From Rhodococcus sp. IEGM 1379 (GTDB taxonomy: Bacteria; Actinomycetota; Actinomycetes; Mycobacteriales; Mycobacteriaceae), in contig NZ_JASHKR010000037.1 of NCBI RefSeq assembly GCF_030056815.1, forward strand, positions 1 to 46,551: 46,551 bases of DNA, read 5' to 3'. Below the pieces are notes generated by a model. That model was given only the letters and a program-made list of their open reading frames with translations. It was not told the DNA's origin and did not search any database. Positions within the stretch are counted from its first letter, which is position 1. Each line of letters opens with the position of its first letter. Made by a program: the position numbers and the translations under genes. This document shows, piece after piece, positions 32,851-40,757 of the stretch.

Positions 32851-33642
32851 TCAGTGGTGCGTGTGACCGCAGTTGACGTCGAGGCATTGCCCGGTGATGG
32901 CGCGAGCGAATTCTGATCCGAGGAAGACCACCGCATTCGCGATGTCGTCGGGTTCGGGCAGTCGACGCAAATCGGTCCCTGCCGCGATCTCGTCGTAGAT
33001 CACGCGCGGATCGACGCCACGTTCGGCGGCCTTCTTGTCGAACATGTTCTTGACCGAATCCGCCCAGATGTACCCGGGTGCAACAGAGTTCACGCGAACC
33101 CCCTTGGGCCCGAGCTCGACCGACAGACTCCGCGCGATTGCCAGAAGTCCGGCTTTCATCACACGGTAGGCCCCGAACCCGGGAAGCTGATTGCGCAGCA
33201 CCATGGAGTTGACCATCACGATGGACCCCTGCGACGCAATCAATGCCGGCGCCAATGCGCGCGTGACGTTCAACGCCGCAAGCATGTTGATGTCGATCCC
33301 CGACTGGATGGACGCCATGTCAGCTTCGAGGAGCGGGACCTGTGCCGGTTGAACAAACGCATTGTTGACCAGGGCGTCCACGGCACCGAACTCAGCGAGG
33401 GCAGTTTCCGCCAACGACGCAATCGAATCGACGTCGGTGAGATCAGTGGGAACCGCCAACGCGATCCCGCCGCGATCACGAATCTCGGTCGCCACCGTTT
33501 CCAGACGCTCGAGGGTGCGGGCAGCCAAGACAACTTTCGCTCCGGCTGCCGCGCTCTGCACTGCGATCGAACGGCCCAGCGCCGGGCCTACTCCCGAGAC
33601 CACGACAACCTTGCCGGCCAGCAGGCCCGAAGCGCTCAACAC
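32851..33642 (-). CDS. Short-chain dehydrogenase/reductase
   Basis: 263 residues with a Rossmann fold. The cofactor loop reads SGVGPALGRS (16-25), an unusual form of TGxxxGIG; LAARTLERLE gives an Arg after strand 2, compatible with NADP(H). NNAF (92-95) replaces the common NNAG. The catalytic set is S145, Y158 and K162 (YRVMK), with PGYIWAD following. The GTG at 33642 overlaps the end of the NTF2-like gene by seven bases. It probably interconverts an alcohol and a ketone on the substrate that the neighbouring sulfotransferase uses (inference). Confidence 0.85.
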   Translation of the reverse strand: MLSASGLLAGKVVVVSGVGPALGRSIAVQSAAAGAKVVLAARTLERLETVATEIRDRGGIALAVPTDLTDVDSIASLAETALAEFGAVDALVNNAFVQPAQVPLLEADMASIQSGIDINMLAALNVTRALAPALIASQGSIVMVNSMVLRNQLPGFGAYRVMKAGLLAIARSLSVELGPKGVRVNSVAPGYIWADSVKNMFDKKAAERGVDPRVIYDEIAAGTDLRRLPEPDDIANAVVFLGSEFARAITGQCLDVNCGHTHH

Positions 33643-33995
33643 AGGGCCTGCGGATCGAGAACCACACTCAGAGAAACGATCTTGCAGTTCTCGTCGAACT
33701 CGAAGAGATCCGAGGCTGCGAAGTCGGGAATACCGACTCGCTGCACCCGAAGTTGCATGGCTGCATACTTTCCCGCCACTGTGATCGGGCCGAGCAGGCT
33801 GACCGTGAAGTCGACCTTGGCGCACGCGGTGTCGAATGCGCGAATCTCGTCGACTCCGTGAAAGGTTTTGACACCCAACGGTTCATGTTGAACAGCGTCA
33901 TCTGCGAACAAGGCAACCAACTTGTCGACTTCATGATTCCCGAGATGACGCACGTAGCTTTCTACAGCTGAGACGACGGCGGAACGATCAGGCAC
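33636..33995 (-). CDS. NTF2-like / SnoaL-type protein (ketosteroid-isomerase fold)
   Basis: 119 residues with the cone-shaped NTF2 fold pattern: an N-terminal helix (VVSAVESYVRHLGNHEVDKLVALFADDAVQHEP), then G-V-K-T-F-H-G and a set of strands ending FEFDENCKIVSLSVVLD. Family members isomerise, hydrate or cyclise small hydrophobic molecules, or only bind them. Asp residues in FADDAV and near FDFDEN-like positions could be catalytic but I cannot assign them. The GTG at 33995 has GAGGAGA upstream. Its end overlaps the SDR start, so the two are coupled. Confidence 0.8.
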   Translation of the reverse strand: MPDRSAVVSAVESYVRHLGNHEVDKLVALFADDAVQHEPLGVKTFHGVDEIRAFDTACAKVDFTVSLLGPITVAGKYAAMQLRVQRVGIPDFAASDLFEFDENCKIVSLSVVLDPQALC

Positions 33996-34021
33996 TGGAT
34001 CTCCTCGTTATTCGTTGGCGG

Positions 34022-35923
34022 TCAGGAAATTGTTCCGCGGGCGCGGAGGAAGTCGACGATGATCACTGCCGCGTCGTGTGTGGTGGTGACGCTGGTGTCG
34101 ATGTGGATATCGGGGCGCAGTGGCGCTTCGTAGGGTGAATCAACACCCGTGAAGTTGACCAGTTCCCCACGTCGAGCCTTTTTGTAGAGGCCCTTGGGAT
34201 CTCGCTCTTCTGCGACGGCGATAGCGGTGTCGACAAAGATTTCGACGAAGTGGTCGTCACCGATCAATTCACGGGCGGCATGACGCTCCGCCTCGAACGG
34301 TGAGATGAACGACGCGAGGACGATCAGGCCGGCATCAGCCATCAGTCCAGAGACTTCGGTGACACGACGGATGTTCTCGACGCGGTCGGCATCGGTGAAC
34401 CCCAGGTCGCGATTCAACCCATGACGGACGTTGTCCCCGTCGAGTAGGTAGGTGTGCGCACCGAGAGCGTGCAGTTGACGCTCCACGGCATTGGCAATGG
34501 TCGATTTCCCCGAACCGGAGAGTCCGGTGAACCACAAGACTGCGGGCCTGTGACCTTTCAACCTGCTGTGAGCGTCGGCATCGACATCGACGGACTGCCA
34601 GTGGATATTGTCGGACCGTCGCAGTGCGTGCTCGATCATTCCAGCGCCGACGGTACCGTTGGTCAACCGATCGATGAGGATGAAGCCGCCGGTATCGCGG
34701 TTATCGGTATACGGATCGAACGGGACCGGCCGATCGAAACTGATGTTGCACACACCGATTTCGTTCAGCGCCAGGGTGTTGGTGGCCGTCTTTTCGAGAG
34801 TGTTGACGTTGATCTTGTGTTTCGGTTTGGTAATCCGCGCTTGGACCGTAACCGTGCCGATCTGGCAGAGGTAAGGCCGCTCGGGCAGCATTTCGTCTTC
34901 ACCCATCCACACGAGGTGGGCTTCGAATTGGTCGGCGACGGGCGACGGCGCGTCGGCCGCTGCGAGAACGTCACCTCGGCTGATGTCGATCTCGTCGGCC
35001 AGTGTAATCGTGACCGATTGGCCGGCACCTGCCTCTGCCAGGTCACCGTCCATAGTGACGATGCGGGCAACAGTCGACGATTTTCCGCTGGGCAGAACCC
35101 GCACGGCGTCGCCGGGTTGCACTGTCCCGGAAACAATCTGACCCGAGAAGCCACGGAAGTCGAGATCCGGTCGGTTAACCCACTGCACCGGCATCCGGAA
35201 CGGACTCCGCTGAGTGGAATCGTCGATGTCGACGCTCTCGAGGTGCTCGATCAAACTGGGACCGGAGTACCAGGGCGTGAGCGCACTGCGCTCGGTGAGA
35301 TTGTCGCCCTTGTACGCCGACATCGGAATGGCAACAAACCCTTCGAGTCCGATCTCTTGAGCGAAGGACGTGTAGTCCGCCACGATAGTGTCGAACACCT
35401 CCTGCGAGTAGTCGACAAGATCGAGCTTGTTGACGGCGAGCACAACATGTTTGATGCCGAGCAACGACACGAGATATGAGTGCCGACGGGTCTGAGTAAG
35501 GATTCCTTTGCGCGAGTCGACAAGGATCACGGCGAGATCAGCGGTCGAAGCGCCGGTCACCATGTTGCGGGTGTACTGCTCATGTCCCGGTGTGTCGGCG
35601 ACAACGAACTTACGACGTTCGGTCGTGAAGTAGCGATAGGCGACATCGATGGTGATGCCCTGCTCACGTTCGGCTGCGAGACCGTCGACGAGGAGCGCGA
35701 AATCGAGCCCTTCGCCCTGCGTGCCGCTCTTGCGCGAATCCGCTTCGAGTGCCGAAAGTTGGTCGTCGAAAACAAGTTTCGACTCATAGAGCAAGCGGCC
35801 GATCAAGGTACTCTTGCCGTCGTCGACGCTGCCACAGGTGATGAAGCGCAGCATGCTCTTGTTGGCGTGCCGTTCGAGGTAAGCCTCGATGTCGTCGGCG
35901 ATAAGGTCCGAGGAAACGGTCAT
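34022..35923 (-). CDS. cysNC: Bifunctional sulfate adenylyltransferase large subunit / APS kinase
   Basis: 633 residues. The N-terminal GTPase part (CysN) drives APS formation with Cys[10 protein letters not shown] (31-39), [12 protein letters not shown] and NKLD are its G motifs, followed by two beta-barrel domains. The C-terminal APS kinase (CysC, from about 455) has its own P-loop GLSGSGKST (467-475), [15 protein letters not shown] and the PYEAP lid, and makes PAPS. The ATG at 35923 overlaps the cysD stop (ATGA). The APS kinase domain looks complete. PAPS is required by the sulfotransferase two genes further on. Confidence 0.95.
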   Translation of the reverse strand: MTVSSDLIADDIEAYLERHANKSMLRFITCGSVDDGKSTLIGRLLYESKLVFDDQLSALEADSRKSGTQGEGLDFALLVDGLAAEREQGITIDVAYRYFTTERRKFVVADTPGHEQYTRNMVTGASTADLAVILVDSRKGILTQTRRHSYLVSLLGIKHVVLAVNKLDLVDYSQEVFDTIVADYTSFAQEIGLEGFVAIPMSAYKGDNLTERSALTPWYSGPSLIEHLESVDIDDSTQRSPFRMPVQWVNRPDLDFRGFSGQIVSGTVQPGDAVRVLPSGKSSTVARIVTMDGDLAEAGAGQSVTITLADEIDISRGDVLAAADAPSPVADQFEAHLVWMGEDEMLPERPYLCQIGTVTVQARITKPKHKINVNTLEKTATNTLALNEIGVCNISFDRPVPFDPYTDNRDTGGFILIDRLTNGTVGAGMIEHALRRSDNIHWQSVDVDADAHSRLKGHRPAVLWFTGLSGSGKSTIANAVERQLHALGAHTYLLDGDNVRHGLNRDLGFTDADRVENIRRVTEVSGLMADAGLIVLASFISPFEAERHAARELIGDDHFVEIFVDTAIAVAEERDPKGLYKKARRGELVNFTGVDSPYEAPLRPDIHIDTSVTTTHDAAVIIVDFLRARGTIS

Positions 35924-36828
35924 CAGAAGTACCCCTCTTGCTTCTTCTTCTCCATCGACGCGCTGGAGTCGTGGTCGATGACCCGGCCCTGGCGTTCGGA
36001 AGTGGTGGTGAGCAACATTTCCGAGATGATCTCGGTCAAGCTGGTGGCAGTCGATTCGACAGCACCGGTCAGTGGGTAGCACCCGAGGGTACGGAAACGA
36101 ACACTCTTGAGTTCCGGAGTTTCACCGGGCAGCAACGGCATCCGGTCGTCGTCGACCATGATCAACGCGCCGTCACGTTCGACAACGGGACGCTTCGCCG
36201 CAAAATACAGCGGAACAATCGGAATCTGTTCCTGGCGTATGTATTCCCACACATCCAGTTCGGTCCAATTCGAGAGCGGGAACACGCGCAGGCTCTCGCC
36301 CGGCGACTTGCGGACGTTGTACATCCGCCACAGTTCCGGTCGCTGCTGCTTCGGATCCCAGCGGTGCGCGGCCGATCGGATCGAGAAGATCCTTTCCTTG
36401 GCCCGGGATTTTTCCTCGTCACGGCGGGCGCCGCCGAATGCCGCATCGAACTTGTAGTGATCCAGGGCTTGCTTGAGGCCCTCGGTTTTCCACATGTCGG
36501 TGTGGACGGCGCTACCGTGGGTGAAGGGGTTGATGCCCTTCTCCACACATTCCGGATTGGTGTGCACGAGGAGATCAAGGTCCGCTGAGGCTGCGGTCTC
36601 GTCGCGAAGGTCGTACATCTCGCGGAACTTCCAGGTCGTGTCGACGTGGAGCAGCGGGAAGGGAAGCTTCGACGGATAGAACGCCTTACGCGCCAGGTGC
36701 AGCATCACGGCGGAGTCCTTGCCCACCGAATACAACATCACCGGGTTTTCGCTCTGCGCCACGGCTTCGCGCATGATGTGGATACTCTCGGCCTCGAGCC
36801 GTTCGAGATGGGTCAGCGTCACAGTCAT
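35923..36828 (-). CDS. cysD: Sulfate adenylyltransferase small subunit
   Basis: 301 residues of the PP-loop ATP pyrophosphatase family; forms adenosine phosphosulfate from ATP and sulfate with CysN. The PP-loop is [13 protein letters not shown] (33-45). The blocks [35 protein letters not shown] and [15 protein letters not shown] are all diagnostic. The ATG at 36828 overlaps the cysQ stop; a longer frame upstream would run into cysQ and is unlikely. cysQ-cysD-cysNC are linked by four-base overlaps. Confidence 0.95.
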   Translation of the reverse strand: MTVTLTHLERLEAESIHIMREAVAQSENPVMLYSVGKDSAVMLHLARKAFYPSKLPFPLLHVDTTWKFREMYDLRDETAASADLDLLVHTNPECVEKGINPFTHGSAVHTDMWKTEGLKQALDHYKFDAAFGGARRDEEKSRAKERIFSIRSAAHRWDPKQQRPELWRMYNVRKSPGESLRVFPLSNWTELDVWEYIRQEQIPIVPLYFAAKRPVVERDGALIMVDDDRMPLLPGETPELKSVRFRTLGCYPLTGAVESTATSLTEIISEMLLTTTSERQGRVIDHDSSASMEKKKQEGYF

Positions 36829-37568
36829 CGGTTCAGCACCTCCAGTGCTTGGGGGGCGAGTTCGGGTCGGCAGATCAACAGATCCGGCAACCACGGATCC
36901 TCTTGGTTGTAGCGCAGTTCACTACCGTCGATACGTGAAACATGCAGTCCTGCAGCTTGTGCGACGGCAACAGGAGCGGCAGAATCCCACTCGTACTGGC
37001 CGCCGGCGTGGGCATAGATATCTGCGTCCCCGCGCACCACCGCCATGGCCTTGGCTCCGGCCGAGCCCATCTCGATCAACTCGGCACCCATCGAATCGGC
37101 CATTCGCATGACCGGCTCCGGACGCCGCGTCCGTGACACCGCAACCCGAACCGGCAATGCCGAACTACGTTCCTGGCGGCCGTCGGCGCTCGAGTAGGTA
37201 ACCCCGAGGGCAGGCATTGCGACTGCGCCTACCGTGAGAGCACCTTTTTCGATCAGGGCGACATGGACGGCCCAATCGGATCGTCCTAGCTCGCCGTACT
37301 CGCGAGTGCCGTCGAGCGGGTCGACGATCCACACCCGATGTGCATTCAGGCGGGCTGTGTCGTCAGCGCCCTCTTCCGAAAGCACCGCGTCATCGGGAAA
37401 GAGTCGGGCAAGTTCGGCGACGATGAACTCGTGGCTGAGCCGATCCGCCGCGTCCTTGAACTCCGCAGGGTTCGTGTCGGAGCCGAGAGCTTTCCGATGA
37501 TCGAGCAAGAGCACACCGGCGGCAGTCGCGATGTCGCTCGCCGCCTGCTCGTCCCTGGTCCGTGTCAT
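36825..37568 (-). CDS. cysQ: 3'(2'),5'-bisphosphate nucleotidase
   Basis: 247 residues of the inositol monophosphatase superfamily; dephosphorylates PAP, the by-product of PAPS use, and also PAPS. Metal sites: the EE of LSEEG (66-67), DPLDGT (83-88) and WDSAAP near residue 200, all intact. The ATG at 37568 follows GGAG at the right spacing; an in-frame extension to 37709 crosses a hairpin and lacks conservation, so I reject it. As first gene of the cluster it is read from the operator region shared with the TetR gene. Placing a PAP phosphatase first, beside a sulfotransferase, fits heavy PAPS turnover. Confidence 0.9.
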   Translation of the reverse strand: MTRTRDEQAASDIATAAGVLLLDHRKALGSDTNPAEFKDAADRLSHEFIVAELARLFPDDAVLSEEGADDTARLNAHRVWIVDPLDGTREYGELGRSDWAVHVALIEKGALTVGAVAMPALGVTYSSADGRQERSSALPVRVAVSRTRRPEPVMRMADSMGAELIEMGSAGAKAMAVVRGDADIYAHAGGQYEWDSAAPVAVAQAAGLHVSRIDGSELRYNQEDPWLPDLLICRPELAPQALEVLNR

Positions 37569-37590
37569 TCGTACTCCACAACTGTGTAGA

Positions 37591-37617
37591 CCTCCCGCGC
37601 TTTTCGCGCTGGGGAGG
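37591..37617 (-). promoter_or_regulatory. Hairpin in the cysQ leader
   Basis: Read on the minus strand, CCTCCC-CA-GCGC-GAAAA-GCGC-GGGAGG folds into a stem with a two-base bulge and an A-rich loop, ending 22 bases before the cysQ ATG and just ahead of its GGAG. Its role, if any, could be translational control or a processing site. Confidence 0.4.
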
Positions 37618-37721
37618 AACAAAATGTCTGCGATCGAGCCGGTGGCCCGAATCTTCTCGACCGTCGAGGGTTCGGCATATCGGAACCCCTCAACTGTGGT
37701 CTGAAGCACACCGTAGCAGAA

Positions 37722-37814
37722 GAATGAACGATGTTCATTCTATTTTGAACAATGTTCTTTCCGTGATATGAATCACTGAATGACAAACCGGGTGGTCAAG
37801 AACGAACAGCGTTC
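37722..37814. promoter_or_regulatory. Three GAAC-N3-GTTC operator copies between cysQ and tetR
   Basis: GAATGAAC-GAT-GTTCATTC (37722-37740) is a perfect 19-base palindrome. GAAC-AAT-GTTC (37747-37757) follows at a 21-base step, two helical turns. GAAC-AGC-GTTC (37804-37814) lies further in. All are in the interval between the divergent cysQ and TetR genes and are probably the TetR operators. Confidence 0.8.
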
Positions 37815-37857
37815 ATATGCGATTGAGGTTGCGACTGGTCCCGACTACGGTGATCGA

Positions 37858-38469
37858 ATGCGCAGTACCAGCAGTAACTCGATCTACGGCGACGCCGAAG
37901 TACGTCGACGCCGAACACTGGATGCGGCCATCGCACTCCTGGACGAAGGCGGGTACTCGGCACTGACCCTCCGAGCCGTCGCGAAACGCGCCGGGACCAG
38001 CACCGGATTGATCTATCAGTACTTCCTCGACAAGCAAGACATCTTTGCGGCGCTTCTCAGCGAAAGCCAACTCGAGATGGCAGATTTTGTGAACTCACTC
38101 CCCCGCGAGCAAGGGCTGACCGCACTACTTGCGGCCATGATCCCGGAATTTGCACGGCATTGGGCCAGGGTAGGTCGACTCGTCACCACCTGGCGCGACA
38201 TCGAGGGAATGGCCGGATCCGAAAGGGAGAGCATGCTCGACCTTCACGCATCCGTGTCGATCTACAACGCGGCGTTAATTCGAGCCCTCGCCGAGTCTGC
38301 TGCGGCTGAGGGAAGCACTTTGCTGGACGATCCTGCACTGATCCATGTTGTGCTCTCCGGGCTGAAAGGCCTGTCGGACACCATCGTCAACGACTTTGCC
38401 AAGGAACTCACCCCCGGGCACCTGGTGAATTTCTCGGCCCGCGCACTCGCGCGAGCCATCACAGCGTGA
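37858..38469 (+). CDS. TetR-family regulator of the sulfur cluster (probable)
   Basis: 203 residues. The DNA-binding domain is RRRRTLDAAIALLDEGGYSALTLRAVAKRAGTSTGLIYQYFLDKQDIF (about 17-64); the rest is a helical ligand domain. The frame is open from ATG 37780, but that start has no ribosome site and would put an operator inside the gene. ATG 37858, with GGTG upstream, is preferred. It is divergent from the cysQ-cysD-cysNC-sulfotransferase run and separated from it only by the GAAC-N3-GTTC sites, so control of that cluster is likely. It ends 13 bases from the convergent CsoR gene. Confidence 0.87.
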   Translation: MRSTSSNSIYGDAEVRRRRTLDAAIALLDEGGYSALTLRAVAKRAGTSTGLIYQYFLDKQDIFAALLSESQLEMADFVNSLPREQGLTALLAAMIPEFARHWARVGRLVTTWRDIEGMAGSERESMLDLHASVSIYNAALIRALAESAAAEGSTLLDDPALIHVVLSGLKGLSDTIVNDFAKELTPGHLVNFSARALARAITA

Positions 38470-38482
38470 ATCGAACTTTTGC

Positions 38483-38764
38483 TCAGGATTTGACGAGACG
38501 CGCGATTGCGGCCTGAGCTTCTTTGATCTTCACGTCCGCTTCGGGACCGCCCTGCTTGGCTGCTTCGACGACGCATCCGGCCAGGTGTGCGTCGAGAAGT
38601 TTCAGGGATACAGACTGCAATGCGCTGGTAGCCGCAGATACCTGCGTGAGGACATCGATGCAGTACCGGTCGTCCGCGACCATGCGCGAGATACCCGCGA
38701 CCTGACCTTCGATGCGACGAAGACGTTTGAGCAGGTCTTCCTGCTCCGGACTGTAACTACTCAT
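38483..38764 (-). CDS. CsoR/RcnR-family metal-sensing repressor
   Basis: 93 residues, all helical. The copper-type ligand set is present: C35 in DDRYCIDVL, H60 and C64 in LLDAHLAGC. The conserved N-terminal LLKRLRRIEGQVAGISRMV helix binds DNA. These repressors sense Cu(I), or, in related branches, other metals or persulfides; the C-H-C pattern favours Cu(I). No copper exporter or chaperone gene lies next to it, so its targets are elsewhere. A candidate operator lies just upstream. Confidence 0.88.
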   Translation of the reverse strand: MSSYSPEQEDLLKRLRRIEGQVAGISRMVADDRYCIDVLTQVSAATSALQSVSLKLLDAHLAGCVVEAAKQGGPEADVKIKEAQAAIARLVKS

Positions 38765-38773
38765 GCAGCAAGC

Positions 38774-38790
38774 ATACCCCCTACCCGTAT
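38774..38790. promoter_or_regulatory. Candidate CsoR operator
   Basis: ATACCCCCTACCCGTAT is a C-rich, roughly symmetrical sequence (ATAC ... GTAT) starting ten bases upstream of the csoR-like ATG, similar in composition to known CsoR sites with a G/C-tract core. It suggests autoregulation. Confidence 0.5.
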
Positions 38791-38795
38791 AAGGT

Positions 38796-38870
38796 CCATT
38801 GAAGTGCGGGCCATTGAAGTGCGGGTCAGTGAAGTGCGGGTCAGTGAAGTGCGGGTCAGTGAAGTGCGAC
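38796..38870. repeat. Five tandem copies of a 15-bp unit
   Basis: Units 38796-38810 and 38811-38825 read CCATTGAAGTGCGGG; 38826-38840 and 38841-38855 read TCAGTGAAGTGCGGG; the last (38856-38870) ends in GCGAC. The array begins inside the last codons and stop of the minus-strand membrane protein gene and runs towards the CsoR operator. Confidence 0.9.
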
Positions 38871-39128
38871 GAACCCCAAGCGCACTCGTCGAATCACATC
38901 GATCATCATCAGGCATCCCAACAGAACAGACAATCCTGCACCCGAAATCCACAGGCCGTCGTAGTGGGTTCCCTCGAACGGCGGTGCACCCTCGATCAAC
39001 GGAGCGAAGGTCGAGGTAGTTCGGCCGGCATTCCAGCACATCACCGCCAGAGCCAGAGCGGCCACAGCGCCGACGAGGCCCACCCAGGTTTTGGCACTCG
39101 CTTTCACACCACCGCGTCGCTCACTCAT
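38856..39128 (-). CDS. Small two-pass membrane protein (Rv0514-like position)
   Basis: 90 residues with two hydrophobic segments (about 14-31 and 58-77) joined by an extracytoplasmic loop holding EGAPPFEGTHYDGLW. Function unknown. It occupies the place of Rv0514 downstream of hemB and Rv0513 in mycobacteria. The start overlaps the upstream gene by eight bases. The last five codons and stop form the final unit of a 15-bp tandem array, so changes in copy number could alter or extend its C-terminus. Confidence 0.75.
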   Translation of the reverse strand: MSERRGGVKASAKTWVGLVGAVAALALAVMCWNAGRTTSTFAPLIEGAPPFEGTHYDGLWISGAGLSVLLGCLMMIDVIRRVRLGFVALH

Positions 39129-39618
39129 CGTTCACGCTTTCCTTTTCAGCGCCCATCGCCTGGTTCAAGGCCGCGCGCAATGCCTCGTCATCCTTGGCCC
39201 AGGCCCTCACCAAACCACCGGTTGTCAGCCGTAGGCCGATGCCGTGTCGTCGGCGAGGTACACCCGACAGTTCGCCCAGTGCCCGCGCGGTCTCCCACGG
39301 TTCTATGTCTTCTTCGTAGGCAGCGTCATCCGATTCGGGAAACACCTCGGCGATTTCACGGAGCGGCACCTCCTCGGTGCCCTGGCGCAGCGTCGTGGTG
39401 GTCAATTGGACGCTGGCATGCCGACGCGCAGCAATCACCTGCACGTAAACCAACCCGGTCAGGATCACCGCGAACATCGCCAACCCGAACCAGTGCACAA
39501 CAGGACCGGTGAACAGTTCGATAATCAGCGCAATCACGCAGAAAATCGGGCCGAATGCGATGGCAACCATCCGTGAACCCGGCTCGTAGAAGAGGACCTC
39601 CGGCGACTCTTCAACCAT
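39121..39618 (-). CDS. Membrane protein with two helices and soluble C-terminal domain (Rv0513-like)
   Basis: 165 residues: two adjacent membrane helices (about 18-38 and 43-64), then a cytosolic domain of about 100 residues with strands (ASVQLTTTTLRQGTEEVPLREIAEVF, RHGIGLRLTTGGLVRAWAKD) that resembles a PH-like or DUF3093-type fold. Start at ATG 39618, overlapping the upstream gene by eight bases. It corresponds by position to Rv0513. Function unknown; the conserved place behind hemB hints at a link to haem or membrane homeostasis, which is inference. Confidence 0.75.
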   Translation of the reverse strand: MVEESPEVLFYEPGSRMVAIAFGPIFCVIALIIELFTGPVVHWFGLAMFAVILTGLVYVQVIAARRHASVQLTTTTLRQGTEEVPLREIAEVFPESDDAAYEEDIEPWETARALGELSGVPRRRHGIGLRLTTGGLVRAWAKDDEALRAALNQAMGAEKESVNDE

Positions 39619-40048
39619 GGGCAAACCAACTCCGAGTCGAATCACGATAGATCGACACACCGGCACCGACCAGCATGACGGGAACGACGAGCGCCAGCAG
39701 CGTACTGATGCCGGCAACCACCAAAGCGATCTGCAGTACCGAGAACACACCCGAATAGATGACAAGAATTCGTCGACACAGACTCCGGCCCATCCGCGTC
39801 GGAGTGGCCAGACCGCCGACAATCAGTCCGCTGAGCAGCAACACCACACCGAATACGCGCACAAAAGTGACGTAGGTATCGATATTGCCGGGAGAAATGC
39901 CCTGACCGGAGAACTGTTCTCGCAGTGAGTACGAGGCACTCGACATATTGATCAAGCCGAACAGGATCAGCAGGAATGCACTCGCGATCCACAACCAGAA
40001 GGCCGCGTCGACCGTGGTCGGCGGCCGGACTTTGCTCGATGATCTCAC
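39611..40048 (-). CDS. Four-helix membrane protein, unknown
   Basis: 145 residues with four hydrophobic segments (about 16-35, 62-83, 91-112 and 115-133) and a short charged N-terminus. It resembles the next gene upstream in topology (N-terminal helix, loop, three helices), suggesting distant paralogy. GTG 40048 is the likely start but has only a weak ribosome site. It overlaps the downstream gene by eight bases and is part of the run of small membrane proteins behind hemB. Confidence 0.7.
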   Translation of the reverse strand: MRSSSKVRPPTTVDAAFWLWIASAFLLILFGLINMSSASYSLREQFSGQGISPGNIDTYVTFVRVFGVVLLLSGLIVGGLATPTRMGRSLCRRILVIYSGVFSVLQIALVVAGISTLLALVVPVMLVGAGVSIYRDSTRSWFAHG

Positions 40049-40079
40049 AGCGCCACGCCTGTGCTATCCGCCACCGTGT

Positions 40080-40706
40080 TCACCGCGCTTGCGGGGGAAA
40101 TCTGAGAAAATACGGATTCGAGTCCTTGCGGTGCATCATCACAATCGCAAAAACCGCGGCAACTGCTTGCAGGATCTGTGCGCCACCGAGCAAGAGCGTC
40201 GTACCGCCGCCGACGCCGAGACCCAGAATCACCGGAACTGCGGAGACGACCATGAAGACTCCGCCGAACGTCAACAGCATGCGCGCCCAGTTCTTGCCAC
40301 GACTCATGAATCGCACGACCAGCAGGAACAAGGCTGTGAATATCAGGATCATGACTGCTGCCATGACAACCGCCATCGGGAAGACGTTCTCGATGTCGCC
40401 GCGTGTGAGGCCTGCGTCAACTGCAGCGGGGTTTCGGAGCATCTCGTCGACAAACGTGGACTTCTGACCGAGCATCATCGCGATCATCGCGCCGCCCTGC
40501 ACCACACCCAGCACAGTCACCGCCCACCACAACTGAATCGCCGTCACCACGTCGGTCGGCGGTTCGGCCTTGTTTCCCGACGAATGCGGCGACGGATTGG
40601 TCGGCATCGGGCCGAGTGGGTGGAACTGGTTTTGGTACTGCTGGTTTTGGTACTGCTCGTTGTCGTACGGGGGTTCCTGGCGAGGAGGCGGCCACTGCTC
40701 GGTCAT
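40080..40706 (-). CDS. Membrane protein with Gln/Pro/Asn-rich N-terminus
   Basis: 208 residues. The first 50 are low-complexity (NEQYQNQQYQNQ, then a PMPTNPSPHSSG stretch) and probably disordered in the cytosol. Four membrane helices follow (about 56-77, 109-132, 141-160 and 167-188), ending in a short basic tail. No family recognised. The internal Y-Q-N repeat is also visible in the DNA as repeats of TGGTTTTGGTACTG on the plus strand near 40628-40655. It is probably in the same transcript as hemB, 51 bases downstream of its stop. Confidence 0.75.
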   Translation of the reverse strand: MTEQWPPPRQEPPYDNEQYQNQQYQNQFHPLGPMPTNPSPHSSGNKAEPPTDVVTAIQLWWAVTVLGVVQGGAMIAMMLGQKSTFVDEMLRNPAAVDAGLTRGDIENVFPMAVVMAAVMILIFTALFLLVVRFMSRGKNWARMLLTFGGVFMVVSAVPVILGLGVGGGTTLLLGGAQILQAVAAVFAIVMMHRKDSNPYFLRFPPQAR

Positions 40707-40757
40707 GAAGACAGCGTATCCGTCGAAGCACCCATACTCACCAATGCTCGCGTCACT

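Noticed and set aside
34454..35479. 341-codon plus-strand open frame
   Set aside because: Entirely antisense to cysNC, where both P-loops are on the other strand.
37569..37709. N-terminal extension of CysQ to 37709
   Set aside because: It crosses a hairpin, lacks a ribosome site and adds 47 residues not typical of the family; ATG 37568 has GGAG at the right spacing.
38796..38870. Possible CRISPR array
   Set aside because: Units are 15 bp and directly abutting, with no spacers and no cas genes.
38799..39512. Frame with K-C-G-S-V repeats that looks like a cysteine-rich repeat protein
   Set aside because: The repeats are only the translation of the 15-bp DNA array; the rest is antisense to two membrane protein genes and has no ribosome site.
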